A stretch of 34,411 nt of DNA from Elusimicrobiales bacterium (GTDB taxonomy: Bacteria; Elusimicrobiota; Elusimicrobia; Elusimicrobiales; UBA9959). A model generated the notes under the pieces. It worked only from the letters and a program-made list of their open reading frames with translations. It was not told the DNA's origin and made no database searches. The translations under genes were made by a program, and so were the position numbers. Below, piece by piece: positions 7,831 through 15,405 of this stretch; position 1 is the stretch's first letter, and each line of letters starts with the position of its first letter. The stretch covers positions 1 to 34,411 of the forward strand of contig JAILAB010000005.1 in assembly GCA_024681855.1 (NCBI GenBank), written 5' to 3'.

Positions 7831-8781
7831 ATGAAAATACTGTCAGCTGGAATAATTATTGTGCCGCTTATGTTCTGCTGTATTCAGGTTTATGCAGCAG
7901 ATTCTTATTCTTTGCTTCCTGCATGTATAAATGGCTGTGCAGGCGCTTCATATAATGAGTCTGACAAAGAAAAGGCTATGCAGGCCTGCATAAAAACATG
8001 CGTTAACGCTATCACGGATTTGTCCAAAGAAAAGCCTTACAGTGAGCCTCATGAAGATATTATTGCGTCCCCGGAGAATAATGATTCTGCAGTTTCTGAG
8101 GGTAAAGCTGATTTTGACAGTATGCCTGTTAAAATTCCGGTTGATGAAAATGAGCAAACAGGGGCAGACTATGTCTCTTTAGGACAAACCGGCATAGGAA
8201 ACAGATTTGTAATGGGATTTGATATTGCCAAATTCAGATATAATATGCCGGACGTTTTGCAGCGTTATTTAAATGATGGGCATAATTTATCTTCCATTGC
8301 TGTTTATTCAGGATATAATATAAATGAGATTATAGAAGCCGGAATAGAAATCCGTGAATTTGAAACAATGGATTTTTCAGGAATTGTGTACTATGGCGGA
8401 TATTTTTATGACATAGATGGAACGTACTCATTATATGCGACAGCGGCATATTTAAAAATAAACATAATGAATCTTTTTATAAATAGAGGAGAGAGCCTGC
8501 TGGTATATGCAAAATTAATCAGAAACAAACTGCATGAAAAAGTATCAATCAGGCAGGCAGGGAGTCTTAAAGGGCATTCGTATAATACAGGATACGAAAT
8601 AGGCATAAATTTAAATTTTGGAAGGGATAGAAATTATACAGCCGGATTGGAAATGTCTTATTATGAGATGCACAACAGAAAGTTGGCACAATCGTACGGA
8701 ATAAATATAGGATACCGCTTTGGCGAAAGCAGTGCTTCAAATGAAAAATATTCACATACCAGCTCCAGAAAACAGATTTAG
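7831..8781 (+). CDS. secreted beta-barrel-like protein, Zorya-linked
   Basis: I do not recognise the family. An N-terminal signal peptide (hydrophobic stretch at about 5-22, likely cleavage after VYA) directs export. A short mature N-terminal part has two cysteine pairs (ACINGC and ACIKTC), which probably form disulfides or bind a ligand, followed by an acidic linker of about 60 residues. From about residue 115 the sequence alternates hydrophobic and polar residues with many Tyr and Gly (IVYYGGYFYDIDG, TAAYLKINIMNLFI, GYEIGINLNFG, YGINIGYRF), as in outer-membrane beta-barrels, and ends in a polar tail. It follows zorD and has the same 19-nt promoter element as zorA, so co-regulation is plausible. 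A good AAAGGAG site precedes the start. Function unknown. Confidence 0.75.
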   Translation: MKILSAGIIIVPLMFCCIQVYAADSYSLLPACINGCAGASYNESDKEKAMQACIKTCVNAITDLSKEKPYSEPHEDIIASPENNDSAVSEGKADFDSMPVKIPVDENEQTGADYVSLGQTGIGNRFVMGFDIAKFRYNMPDVLQRYLNDGHNLSSIAVYSGYNINEIIEAGIEIREFETMDFSGIVYYGGYFYDIDGTYSLYATAAYLKINIMNLFINRGESLLVYAKLIRNKLHEKVSIRQAGSLKGHSYNTGYEIGINLNFGRDRNYTAGLEMSYYEMHNRKLAQSYGINIGYRFGESSASNEKYSHTSSRKQI

Positions 8782-8788
8782 GACCTAT

Positions 8789-8829
8789 TTGTTAAAATGT
8801 AATGGCTTTGTATAAAACCCATGGGTTTT
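8789..8829 (+). promoter_or_regulatory. WYL gene promoter with 16-bp palindrome
   Basis: TTGTTA (8789-8794) and TATAAA (8811-8816) are 16 nt apart. AAAACCCATGGGTTTT (8814-8829) is a perfect 16-bp palindrome covering the end of the -10 box, the expected transcription start and the first ATG. This is a natural position for an autorepression operator of the regulator encoded downstream. Confidence 0.45.
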
Positions 8830-9804
8830 TTAATTATGAAAAAAGATTATAAACATCTGCGGGAAAAAATGAAAAAAGAATCTGACAGAGGCGGGCTTGT
8901 TAAAAAAATATCACGTCTTATAGCGGAACTCAGCATGCTGTGTGATAAGCCTTATCCTCTGGAAAAAATGGCTGCGGAATTAGGCGTTGAGCTTAGGACG
9001 GTGCAGCGGGATATGCGTCTGCTTGAAAGCGCCGGACTGCCCATTTATTCCCCTATACGCGGCTGCCGCGCTTTCCCGGAAGGATATTCACTGGAAAAAC
9101 TTAAAGTGTCAGGCCGGGAGGCCGCTCTTTTCGCAATGTTCAGCGACATAGCCCTATCTCTTGGAGAGTCATTTTCCGGCACCATGGATAATCTGCGTGC
9201 CAAAATGCTTGGCCCTAAAACTGAAAATCCATATTATATAATGCTACCGGGCGGCTGCCCATTGCCTGAGCATCCGTTTTTAAAGGATATAGAGGAGGCT
9301 GTGTGCCAGCATGAGAAAATAGAGATAAAATACAGTGGCGGCAGAAAGCCACAGTATTACATAAAGCCTCTGCGTATTGTATGGTCTGAAGGATTCTGGT
9401 ATCTGCTGGCCATGGAGGAGGAAACCCGCAGAATGCTTACATTCCTTATTGACAAAATAACATCAGTTTACAGAATAGGAATGTATTTTGTGCCGCCTGC
9501 GGATATTGACAGTATGCTTGCCGGGAATATAAATATATGGATTTCCGCCAGACGCAGCATTACAGCGGTTATGGAGGTTGATGCCGGAGCGGCCATGTAT
9601 TTCAGGCGCAGACTGTATTTTCCTGAGCAGGTCGTAAAAGAAACGCGAGGTGATGGCAGTATAATAATCGAATGCAGGGCCGCAGATACCCGCGCCATAT
9701 TCCCAGTTGTTCTTTCATGGCTGCCGCACATAAAAATTATTTCGCCAGTATCTCTTAAGGAACAGCTGAACAGCATAATAAGAGAGTATCTGAAAAAACT
9801 GTGA
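8821..9804 (+). CDS. HTH-WYL transcriptional regulator
   Basis: DNA-binding regulator with an N-terminal winged helix-turn-helix (residues about 20-85, core MAAELGVELRTVQRDMRLLESAGLP in pieces) and a central WYL domain around residues 155-220 (KPLRIVWSEGFWYLLAM). WYL domains sense small molecules or nucleic-acid ligands. In many defence islands such proteins repress or activate the neighbouring immune genes, which fits its position after Zorya. The C-terminal region (about 235-327) resembles the WCX extension. Two in-frame starts exist, 8821 and 8836. Neither has a clear Shine-Dalgarno sequence; if the predicted promoter is real, transcription starts near 8823 and 8836 is the better start. 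Confidence 0.85.
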   Translation: MGFLIMKKDYKHLREKMKKESDRGGLVKKISRLIAELSMLCDKPYPLEKMAAELGVELRTVQRDMRLLESAGLPIYSPIRGCRAFPEGYSLEKLKVSGREAALFAMFSDIALSLGESFSGTMDNLRAKMLGPKTENPYYIMLPGGCPLPEHPFLKDIEEAVCQHEKIEIKYSGGRKPQYYIKPLRIVWSEGFWYLLAMEEETRRMLTFLIDKITSVYRIGMYFVPPADIDSMLAGNINIWISARRSITAVMEVDAGAAMYFRRRLYFPEQVVKETRGDGSIIIECRAADTRAIFPVVLSWLPHIKIISPVSLKEQLNSIIREYLKKL

Positions 9805-9829
9805 GATGAAACACTGAAACAGCATGGCG

Positions 9830-9862
9830 TTTTGTTAATGGCTATCCCAACAAAAGTATAAT
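9830..9862 (+). promoter_or_regulatory. putative promoter of the LemA gene with inverted repeat
   Basis: TATAAT at 9857-9862 is a consensus -10 box. An inverted repeat, ttttgtt (9830-9836) and aacaaaa (9849-9855), lies immediately upstream where a regulator would overlap the -35 region. TTGTTA at 9832-9837 gives a long 19-nt spacing. A strong AAGGAG precedes the start codon. Confidence 0.4.
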
Positions 9863-9888
9863 ATCTTATATAGATTAAGGAGCATAAT

Positions 9889-10449
9889 ATGTTATATATA
9901 GCCGCCGCAATAGCCGCAGTCATGCTGATTTATGTGATTTTTGCGTATAACAAAGGCATAGGCCTTAGAAATTATATGCGTGAAGCTTTCGCTACAATGG
10001 ATGTATGCCTTAAAAAGCGTTGGGAACTTATCCCGCGGCTGGCCGATTCCGTAAAAGGCGCAGCAAAATATGAAAGCAGTACCATGCAAAATGTAGCGCG
10101 CATTCGCGCTCAGTCTTATTCAGGCATGAGCGATGAGCAGAAAATACAGGCCAATTCCGAAATAGGATATATGGGACCTAAATTTATGGCCATAGCCGAA
10201 AATTATCCTGACCTGAAGGCAAACGCATCTTTCCTTAAACTTATGGACGGCCTCACGGACATAGAAAATGAAATTGCTTCAGCCAGAAAATACTATAATG
10301 GCACTGTTAGGGAATTGAACACTTTCCTGGAGCTTTTCCCTACAAATATAATAGGAAGGCTGTTTCGCATTGACAAAGCTGATTATTTCCAAATAGACGA
10401 AAGCGAAAGGGAAGCCAAAACAATCACGAATGAAGATCTGAAAGCCTGA
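9889..10449 (+). CDS. LemA family membrane protein
   Basis: LemA proteins have one N-terminal membrane helix and an extra-membrane helical bundle; their molecular role is not settled. Here the helix covers about residues 2-20, followed by the family-typical stretch KKRWELIPRLADSVKGAAKYES and, further on, ENEIASARKYYNGTVRELNTFLELFPTN read as adjoining pieces. At 186 residues it has the usual length. It lies 25 nt upstream of a DUF2207 gene; LemA and DUF2207 proteins are frequent neighbours and probably act together at the membrane. Confidence 0.9.
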   Translation: MLYIAAAIAAVMLIYVIFAYNKGIGLRNYMREAFATMDVCLKKRWELIPRLADSVKGAAKYESSTMQNVARIRAQSYSGMSDEQKIQANSEIGYMGPKFMAIAENYPDLKANASFLKLMDGLTDIENEIASARKYYNGTVRELNTFLELFPTNIIGRLFRIDKADYFQIDESEREAKTITNEDLKA

Positions 10450-10474
10450 TCCGGCAGGATTATTTTATTTCATT

Positions 10475-12253
10475 ATGCCAACAATAAATAAAATTCTTTT
10501 TTTTCCTGTTTTATGCTGTTTATTCTTATTTGCGCTGTTCCTAGTTGTCCCTGCTGCGTATGCGGAAAACTTTTACATACAGAACTATGATGTTCTGATT
10601 GAGGCGAATGAGAAAAAATCTGTTAAGGTAACAGAAAATATAGATGTTTTCTTTTTGCATCCTTCGCATGGGATAATAAGGGAGATCCCTCATAAGAAGG
10701 CTTCCATTACCAATATCCGAACGCAAGGGAAAAGCAACATAAGCAATATAGGAAAGACTGTTGAGATAAAATTAGGCTCTGCTGATAAGACAGTGAGCGG
10801 CATTCAAAATTATCGCATAACATATAATTACAACTATCATGATAATAAAAATGAATTTTATCATAATGTAATAGGGCCTGAGTGGAAAGTTCCTATAAAA
10901 AATGCGAAATTTACGCTTATCATGCCTAAGCCGATTGATCCGTCAAAGGCAGGCCTTTCCATAGGCGGAATTGATGCGGCAGGCTTTGAAAGCGGGGCAG
11001 AATTTGACATAACTGACAATGTTAAAATTACCGGAAAAACGCTGAGAGAATTGCGGCCTAATGAAGGTATTACTTTTCGGGCTGAAGTGCCTCCCGGATA
11101 TTTTGAAACATACCGCTCTTATGCCGCATATATATCCGTGTTTTTATTGGGCTTACTTGCATTAGCTTCATTTTATATTTGGGACAGATATGGCAAAGAT
11201 GATCATGTTACGCCTGTAGTAACATTCAAGATTCCCGTTGGGCTTAATGCGATTCAGGCTGAGCTTGCATATAAGGGCGAGGCCTCGGATAAAGGCCTTT
11301 CCGCAATGATTGTGGAACTGGCCAATAAAGGATATGTGAGAATAAATAATCAAAGCGACAGTTTTGTTCTGGAAAAGCTCAAGCCTTATGAGCAGGCATC
11401 TTTGGAGCAGGATTATCTTAATGCCCTGTTCGGCAGCAATTCCAGCATAAGCAAAGCTCAGATAGAGAAATCCCAAACTTATTATCTTCAATGCCGCAGC
11501 ATTGTGAGAGCCGCAAACAAGGAAAGGGAAATTATTTATGACATTCGGACAATTAAAGGCCTTCTGCCTCAGATAATGACCGGCATTATGTCTGCCATAG
11601 CTTTCATAACTCTGTTCTCATTCTGTGATTTCAGCATAAGGTCATTTTTTTCAGCGGATTCTTTTAGCATAGCTGCTTTGTTTTTTATATTCGGAACTCC
11701 TTTTTTCAGCAAAGAATGGAACAAATATGCAAAAGCTCTCTTATTAACAGGATTTGCAATATTTGCGGTTTCTTTTTTGATTTTAGGCTATGCGAGCTAT
11801 GAGAATATCAATGTTTCTGTTTTAGGCCTTGCCTGCCTGGCAGTATCTTGGATATGTGCGGACAATCTGCCGAAAAGAAGCCCTAAGGGAAAACAGCTCC
11901 TAAGCGAGCTTGAAGGGCTTAGGAAATTTATACAGACGGCTGAAAAAAATGAGCTTGAGGAAATGGCTGAGAAAAATCCCAGGCAGTTTTATGATATTCT
12001 GCCTTATGCTTTTGTTTTGGGAGTTTCTGATGTATGGATAAAGAAACTGAATAAATTCCTTGAAGCGCATCCTGTTCAGGAAAAGCCTGCCTATGACATA
12101 GGCCGCCTTCATGGTTTTTCAAGTAATTTCACTGCGCTTTCAAAGCCCAGCCGATTAAATGGCGGAATAAAAACAAGCCATCATAGCAGCAGCCATGGCG
12201 GCGGCGGAAGAGTGGGCCGCGGCGGCGGTGGCGGCGGAGGCAGGTCCTGGTAA
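10475..12253 (+). CDS. DUF2207 membrane protein with Gly-rich tail
   Basis: A predicted membrane protein with a signal peptide (residues 1 to about 30, ending AAYA), a beta-rich extracytoplasmic domain of about 180 residues (beginning ENFYIQNYDVLIEANEKKS, typical of DUF2207), and a transmembrane helix near 215-235. A cytoplasmic region and several further hydrophobic segments lie between about 365 and 460. The tail is very rich in glycine, serine and histidine and ends GGGGGGGRSW, as is common in this family. It forms a pair with the LemA gene upstream. No enzyme activity is known. The start at 10475 lacks a strong ribosome-binding site but gives a proper signal peptide. Confidence 0.85.
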   Translation: MPTINKILFFPVLCCLFLFALFLVVPAAYAENFYIQNYDVLIEANEKKSVKVTENIDVFFLHPSHGIIREIPHKKASITNIRTQGKSNISNIGKTVEIKLGSADKTVSGIQNYRITYNYNYHDNKNEFYHNVIGPEWKVPIKNAKFTLIMPKPIDPSKAGLSIGGIDAAGFESGAEFDITDNVKITGKTLRELRPNEGITFRAEVPPGYFETYRSYAAYISVFLLGLLALASFYIWDRYGKDDHVTPVVTFKIPVGLNAIQAELAYKGEASDKGLSAMIVELANKGYVRINNQSDSFVLEKLKPYEQASLEQDYLNALFGSNSSISKAQIEKSQTYYLQCRSIVRAANKEREIIYDIRTIKGLLPQIMTGIMSAIAFITLFSFCDFSIRSFFSADSFSIAALFFIFGTPFFSKEWNKYAKALLLTGFAIFAVSFLILGYASYENINVSVLGLACLAVSWICADNLPKRSPKGKQLLSELEGLRKFIQTAEKNELEEMAEKNPRQFYDILPYAFVLGVSDVWIKKLNKFLEAHPVQEKPAYDIGRLHGFSSNFTALSKPSRLNGGIKTSHHSSSHGGGGRVGRGGGGGGGRSW

Positions 12254-12266
12254 CTGTTTAAGCGGC

Positions 12267-12311
12267 GTTTTTCTCTATTGGCTATGGACTGGAGAAAAAC
12301 ATGCCTTTTTT
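12267..12311 (+). terminator. possible terminator after the LemA/DUF2207 pair
   Basis: gtttttctc (12267-12275) pairs with gagaaaaac (12292-12300) around a 16-nt loop and is followed by a T run beginning at 12306. The stem is A/T-rich, so strength is doubtful. Confidence 0.35.
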
Positions 12312-12394
12312 GTCAGCAAGGTAAACAGTAAGCATCTGCATAGCTGTTGCTTAGGGGTTATATGAAATTAAAACAGTATGTTATTACAAAATAA

Positions 12395-12400
12395 TATAAT
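12395..12400 (+). promoter_or_regulatory. -10 box next to the thrC start (possible leaderless mRNA)
   Basis: TATAAT at 12395-12400 ends 6 nt before the ATG at 12407, and no Shine-Dalgarno sequence precedes this ATG. Transcription would start at about the A of the start codon. No good -35 hexamer is visible at 17 nt spacing (aacagt). Confidence 0.4.
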
Positions 12401-12406
12401 ATATAT

Positions 12407-13648
12407 ATGAAGAAGATTGAAACTTTACAATGCATACGATGCGGAAAGGATCATTCGCTTTCCGATGGAAAATATACCTGCACCGCTTGTGGGGGAAATC
12501 TGCAGGTTCTTTACGATTATGACCTTATAAAAAAGCGCATGGGTTATGATGAGCTTAAAGCTAATGATGACCGCAGCATTTGGCGCTATCAGGATATTCT
12601 GCCTGTGGAGGATTTAAAATACATTCCTCCGGTGCAGGTAGGCTGGACTCCTCTTTACCGCGCGGAGAAAATAGCTTCAGAGCTTGGCATACACAATGTT
12701 TATGTTAAAGATGACGGCCGCAATCCCAGCGCATCTTTCAAAGATCGCGCTGGAGCGGTTGTGGTTGCCCGTGCTCGCGAAATGGGAGAAAAGGTAATAA
12801 CCACAGCTTCCACCGGAAATGCCGCATCTTCTCTTGCCTGCCTTACAGGCAGCCTTGACATGAAAACGGTAATCTTCGTTCCTAAAACAGCGCCTGCTCC
12901 TAAAATAGCGCAGCTGCTGGTATTTGGTGCGGAAGTTATTATGGTAAATGGCACATATGACGATGCCTTTGATCTCTGTTTGAAGGCATCAAAGGAATAT
13001 GGCTGGTACAATCGCAGCACAGGAATAAATCCTTTCACCAGAGAAGGGAAAAAAACCTGCGCATTTGAAATATGTGAGCAGCTGGATTGGGAAACGCCTG
13101 ACAAGGTTTTTGTGAGCGTAGGAGACGGCAATATCATCAGCGGTCTCTGGAAAGGCTTTGTGGAATTCAAGCGGCTTGGCATTATAGACAAGCTGCCGCA
13201 GATGATAGCTGTTCAGGCTGAAAATTCCAATGCGGTAAAACTTGCTGTTGACATCGGCTCAGAGGAGATAAAGCCTGTAAGCGGCAATACAATAGCGGAT
13301 AGCATTTCCGTAAGCGTTCCGCGCGACGGCCTTGCAGCAGTTTTGGCAGTGCGTGATTCCAAGGGGTTTGCCGTTTCCGTAACTGATCAGGAAATACTTG
13401 CCGGAATACCTAAAGTTGCAAGAGGAGCAAGTGTTTTTGCAGAACCTGCCGCAGCGGCGACATACGCAGGCCTGGAAAAGGCCGTGCGCGAAGGCAAGGT
13501 TGATGCGGGAGACAATGTCGTTATGGTTGTTACAGGCAATGGCCTTAAGGATGTAAGCAGCGCAATGAAATCAGTAGGCCAGCCCAATCTCATAAATCCC
13601 GATATGGATGAGCTTAAAAAACTTGTTGAAGAGAAGAAAATAGGCTAA
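12407..13648 (+). CDS. thrC: threonine synthase
   Basis: PLP enzyme converting O-phosphohomoserine to threonine. The N-terminus has a zinc-ribbon-like pair of CxxC motifs (Cys9, Cys12, Cys25, Cys28), common in one threonine synthase class. The PLP lysine is Lys112 in NPSASFKDRAG. The glycine-rich phosphate loop is seen in TASTGNAASSLA, and the later SVGDGNIISGLWKGF and VVTGNGLKD segments are typical. The length of 413 residues is normal. It stands alone between the LemA/DUF2207 pair and a terminator. Confidence 0.93.
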   Translation: MKKIETLQCIRCGKDHSLSDGKYTCTACGGNLQVLYDYDLIKKRMGYDELKANDDRSIWRYQDILPVEDLKYIPPVQVGWTPLYRAEKIASELGIHNVYVKDDGRNPSASFKDRAGAVVVARAREMGEKVITTASTGNAASSLACLTGSLDMKTVIFVPKTAPAPKIAQLLVFGAEVIMVNGTYDDAFDLCLKASKEYGWYNRSTGINPFTREGKKTCAFEICEQLDWETPDKVFVSVGDGNIISGLWKGFVEFKRLGIIDKLPQMIAVQAENSNAVKLAVDIGSEEIKPVSGNTIADSISVSVPRDGLAAVLAVRDSKGFAVSVTDQEILAGIPKVARGASVFAEPAAAATYAGLEKAVREGKVDAGDNVVMVVTGNGLKDVSSAMKSVGQPNLINPDMDELKKLVEEKKIG

Positions 13649-13698
13649 ACAGCCTTGAGCGCTGTCTGCCCGGATTGGAACAGACAGAAGCATAAAAT

Positions 13699-13759
13699 AA
13701 CTCCGCCCAGATGTTTTAGCCGCTATGGCTTTGAGCAGAAAAAAAGGGCGGAGTTTTTT
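13699..13759 (+). terminator. terminator after thrC
   Basis: aactccgccc (13699-13708) pairs with gggcggagtt (13746-13755) and runs into six T residues (13754-13759). A small inner hairpin, agcc/ggct, sits in the loop at 13718-13730. It separates thrC from the convergent minus-strand gene. Confidence 0.8.
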
Positions 13760-13789
13760 ATTATGCTTTTAGTTAGATATGGCTGTTTT

Positions 13790-14572
13790 TCATTTTTTAT
13801 CAGAAATGCCGGCAGCCTTTTCCATAAATCCAGTAATAAATTTTGCATAAGCTTTTTTTATTGGCAGCTCATAGTTTACTGTTATTTCCCTCCGCATGGT
13901 TTTAGTTTCCACCTGCAAAGACGGATTAAAGCCTTTCTTTTCAATGTTTTCCCAGTAAATGCCTGTGCCCCTTTTCTGCCATGCCGGAATATCATTGAAG
14001 TTTATGCCATTTTGGAACAGCAGCTCATTCTTGTATGAAACGGATTTCCTAAGCAGCTGTTTTGCCGCATTCTGTGGAGACATGCCCTGCTTGCGCAAAA
14101 GCCAGTAGCAATGCGAGTTTAGGGCATTGCGGCAGGCATCTTCCTGCCTCCAGAGAAAATAATCCTGTGCCTTTTCCAGGCTGGGAATGGGTATTGTGCG
14201 GCAGTCAAATGTTGCGAGCCTGCCAAGCTTCATAGAGAAAGCCGCGCTAGCCTGTCCGGCTAATATGGAATTGTATTTGCGTGTTTTTCGGCTGAAAGCG
14301 TTTTCCGAGTCATGAAAAAGCAGCGATATTTCATCGCTTTCAGTAAAGGCATAAACGACGTTAAAGCCGCAGTCCATAAGAGATTTTGCCGTTTCAACCA
14401 TAAGCTCTCTAAATTTTACGTCAAATGGAGCTTCAAAATGGCAGAGCTCTTTTGTGAGCCTGGTGAAATTCCTGCCGTCCAGCCTGGCTATAAGATGCAC
14501 GCCTGGAATGACCAGCTGGTCTAAGGACTGTTCATAAATCCGCATATCTTTGTCTAATTTTTCAAAGTTCAT
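13790..14572 (-). CDS. Thg1-like 3'-5' RNA polymerase
   Basis: Thg1 family proteins add nucleotides to the 5' end of tRNA in the reverse (3'-5') direction. Eukaryotic Thg1 adds G-1 to tRNA-His; bacterial Thg1-like proteins mainly repair truncated 5' ends. Conserved metal-binding carboxylates are present in RLDGRNFTRLTK and in TESDEISLLF. The eukaryotic HINNLYN motif is replaced by a divergent SHCYWLLRK, as in Thg1-like proteins. I chose the start at 14572 (MNFEKLDKDM) because AGGA lies 7 nt upstream; a longer frame begins at 14596 inside a MITE-like repeat. The protein is 260 residues. It is convergent with thrC and downstream of a polynucleotide-kinase-like gene in the same orientation. Confidence 0.88.
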   Translation of the reverse strand: MNFEKLDKDMRIYEQSLDQLVIPGVHLIARLDGRNFTRLTKELCHFEAPFDVKFRELMVETAKSLMDCGFNVVYAFTESDEISLLFHDSENAFSRKTRKYNSILAGQASAAFSMKLGRLATFDCRTIPIPSLEKAQDYFLWRQEDACRNALNSHCYWLLRKQGMSPQNAAKQLLRKSVSYKNELLFQNGINFNDIPAWQKRGTGIYWENIEKKGFNPSLQVETKTMRREITVNYELPIKKAYAKFITGFMEKAAGISDKK

Positions 14573-14594
14573 TTTAATTTCCTTTTTGTAATAC

Positions 14595-14747
14595 ATTCTT
14601 TATTAAGAATAGTATTGATTTTATAATTTTCCCGTCATGCTGAATTTATTTCAGCATCTCTGCGGCTGAAACAAATTCAGGACACGACGAAGTCATCTTT
14701 GCGTTCTTTATGATTGCATTGTATCAATACTTTCCTTTAACAGAGCC
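14595..14747. mobile_element. MITE-like element, copy 1 (degenerate left end)
   Basis: This intergenic block is related to 26522-26684 over its whole length. A 35-nt stretch (14633-14667) is identical in both. It holds a perfect REP-like palindrome, atgctgaa/ttcagcat with a 5-nt loop (14637-14657), and a second small hairpin (ctgaa/ttcag). The right end (14722-14747) is close to the right end of copy 2; the left end is only partly preserved. It sits just upstream of the Thg1-like gene and reaches its longer alternative start. Confidence 0.6.
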
Positions 14748-14803
14748 TTATAATAAAATTCCCGCTCTTAAATTCTAGTGTAAATTTTTTACCAGGCTTT
14801 CTT

Positions 14804-15298
14804 TCACATAGAAGTTTTTTGCCATGGCTTTGCTTCAAAAAAATGAAGATTGCTTTTCTGATTATTGTCATTTTTTGTTTTTTCTGCAACATTCGCTTTT
14901 ATGCTCACATAAAACAGTTCGTCAAAGCCTTCTTCATAATCTGGAAGTTCCAGCTTTGCGGCAGTTCCCGCTATGGCCAGCCTGGGCACGGCATTTTCTC
15001 TTTGGGCATTTCTTTCCGCAGACTCTTTAACCGAGGATCTGAAATAGTATCCGATTATTTTATATCCATATTGTTTTGCCGCCGGAATATATCTTGCCCT
15101 GTCTGTCTTTCTTGGATTTGTATTATCTATAACATAGGAAAGGCCTTTCGCATGGCAAGCCTCAATCTCAGCTTTTTCCCTTGCCCTGGTGTGAATGGTA
15201 TCAAGGTTTATATGCTTTAGTTCACAAAAATACTGATTATAAAATGTTGTTTTCCCGCTTGCCTGTATGCCTATGAAAATAATAGCCTTTTTATCCAT
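14804..15298 (-). CDS. P-loop polynucleotide-kinase-like protein
   Basis: A small P-loop NTPase of the Pnkp-kinase / AAA_33 type. Walker A is IFIGIQASGKTTFY near the N-terminus. The segment IDNTNPRKTDRARYI matches the substrate/lid motif of polynucleotide-kinase-like domains, and a downstream RNAQREN segment supplies likely lid arginines. These proteins transfer phosphate to a 5'-hydroxyl of RNA or DNA, or to small metabolites; the substrate cannot be read from sequence. I place the start at 15298 because GGGGG lies 6 nt upstream; an extended frame starts at 15361. The protein has 164 residues. The next gene on this strand is the Thg1-like polymerase, after the MITE-like repeat. Confidence 0.8.
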   Translation of the reverse strand: MDKKAIIFIGIQASGKTTFYNQYFCELKHINLDTIHTRAREKAEIEACHAKGLSYVIDNTNPRKTDRARYIPAAKQYGYKIIGYYFRSSVKESAERNAQRENAVPRLAIAGTAAKLELPDYEEGFDELFYVSIKANVAEKTKNDNNQKSNLHFFEAKPWQKTSM

Positions 15299-15405
15299 CG
15301 CAACCCCCATTTTTGCATTATATTTCTTATTTTTGAGCAATATGAATGCCAAAAAGGGCAATATTGCTCATTTAGATTAATCTGTTTTCTTAGCCAGTTT
15401 ACTGA

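Noticed and set aside
9468-9923. Minus-strand 151-codon frame opposite the WYL gene end and the LemA start
   Set aside because: Its low-complexity cysteine/serine-rich product is the usual shadow of the genuine plus-strand gene.
12700-13191. Minus-strand 163-codon frame opposite thrC
   Set aside because: It is a shadow of the threonine synthase coding sequence.
13655-14038. Plus-strand 127-codon frame after thrC
   Set aside because: It spans the terminator and lies antisense to the Thg1-like gene.
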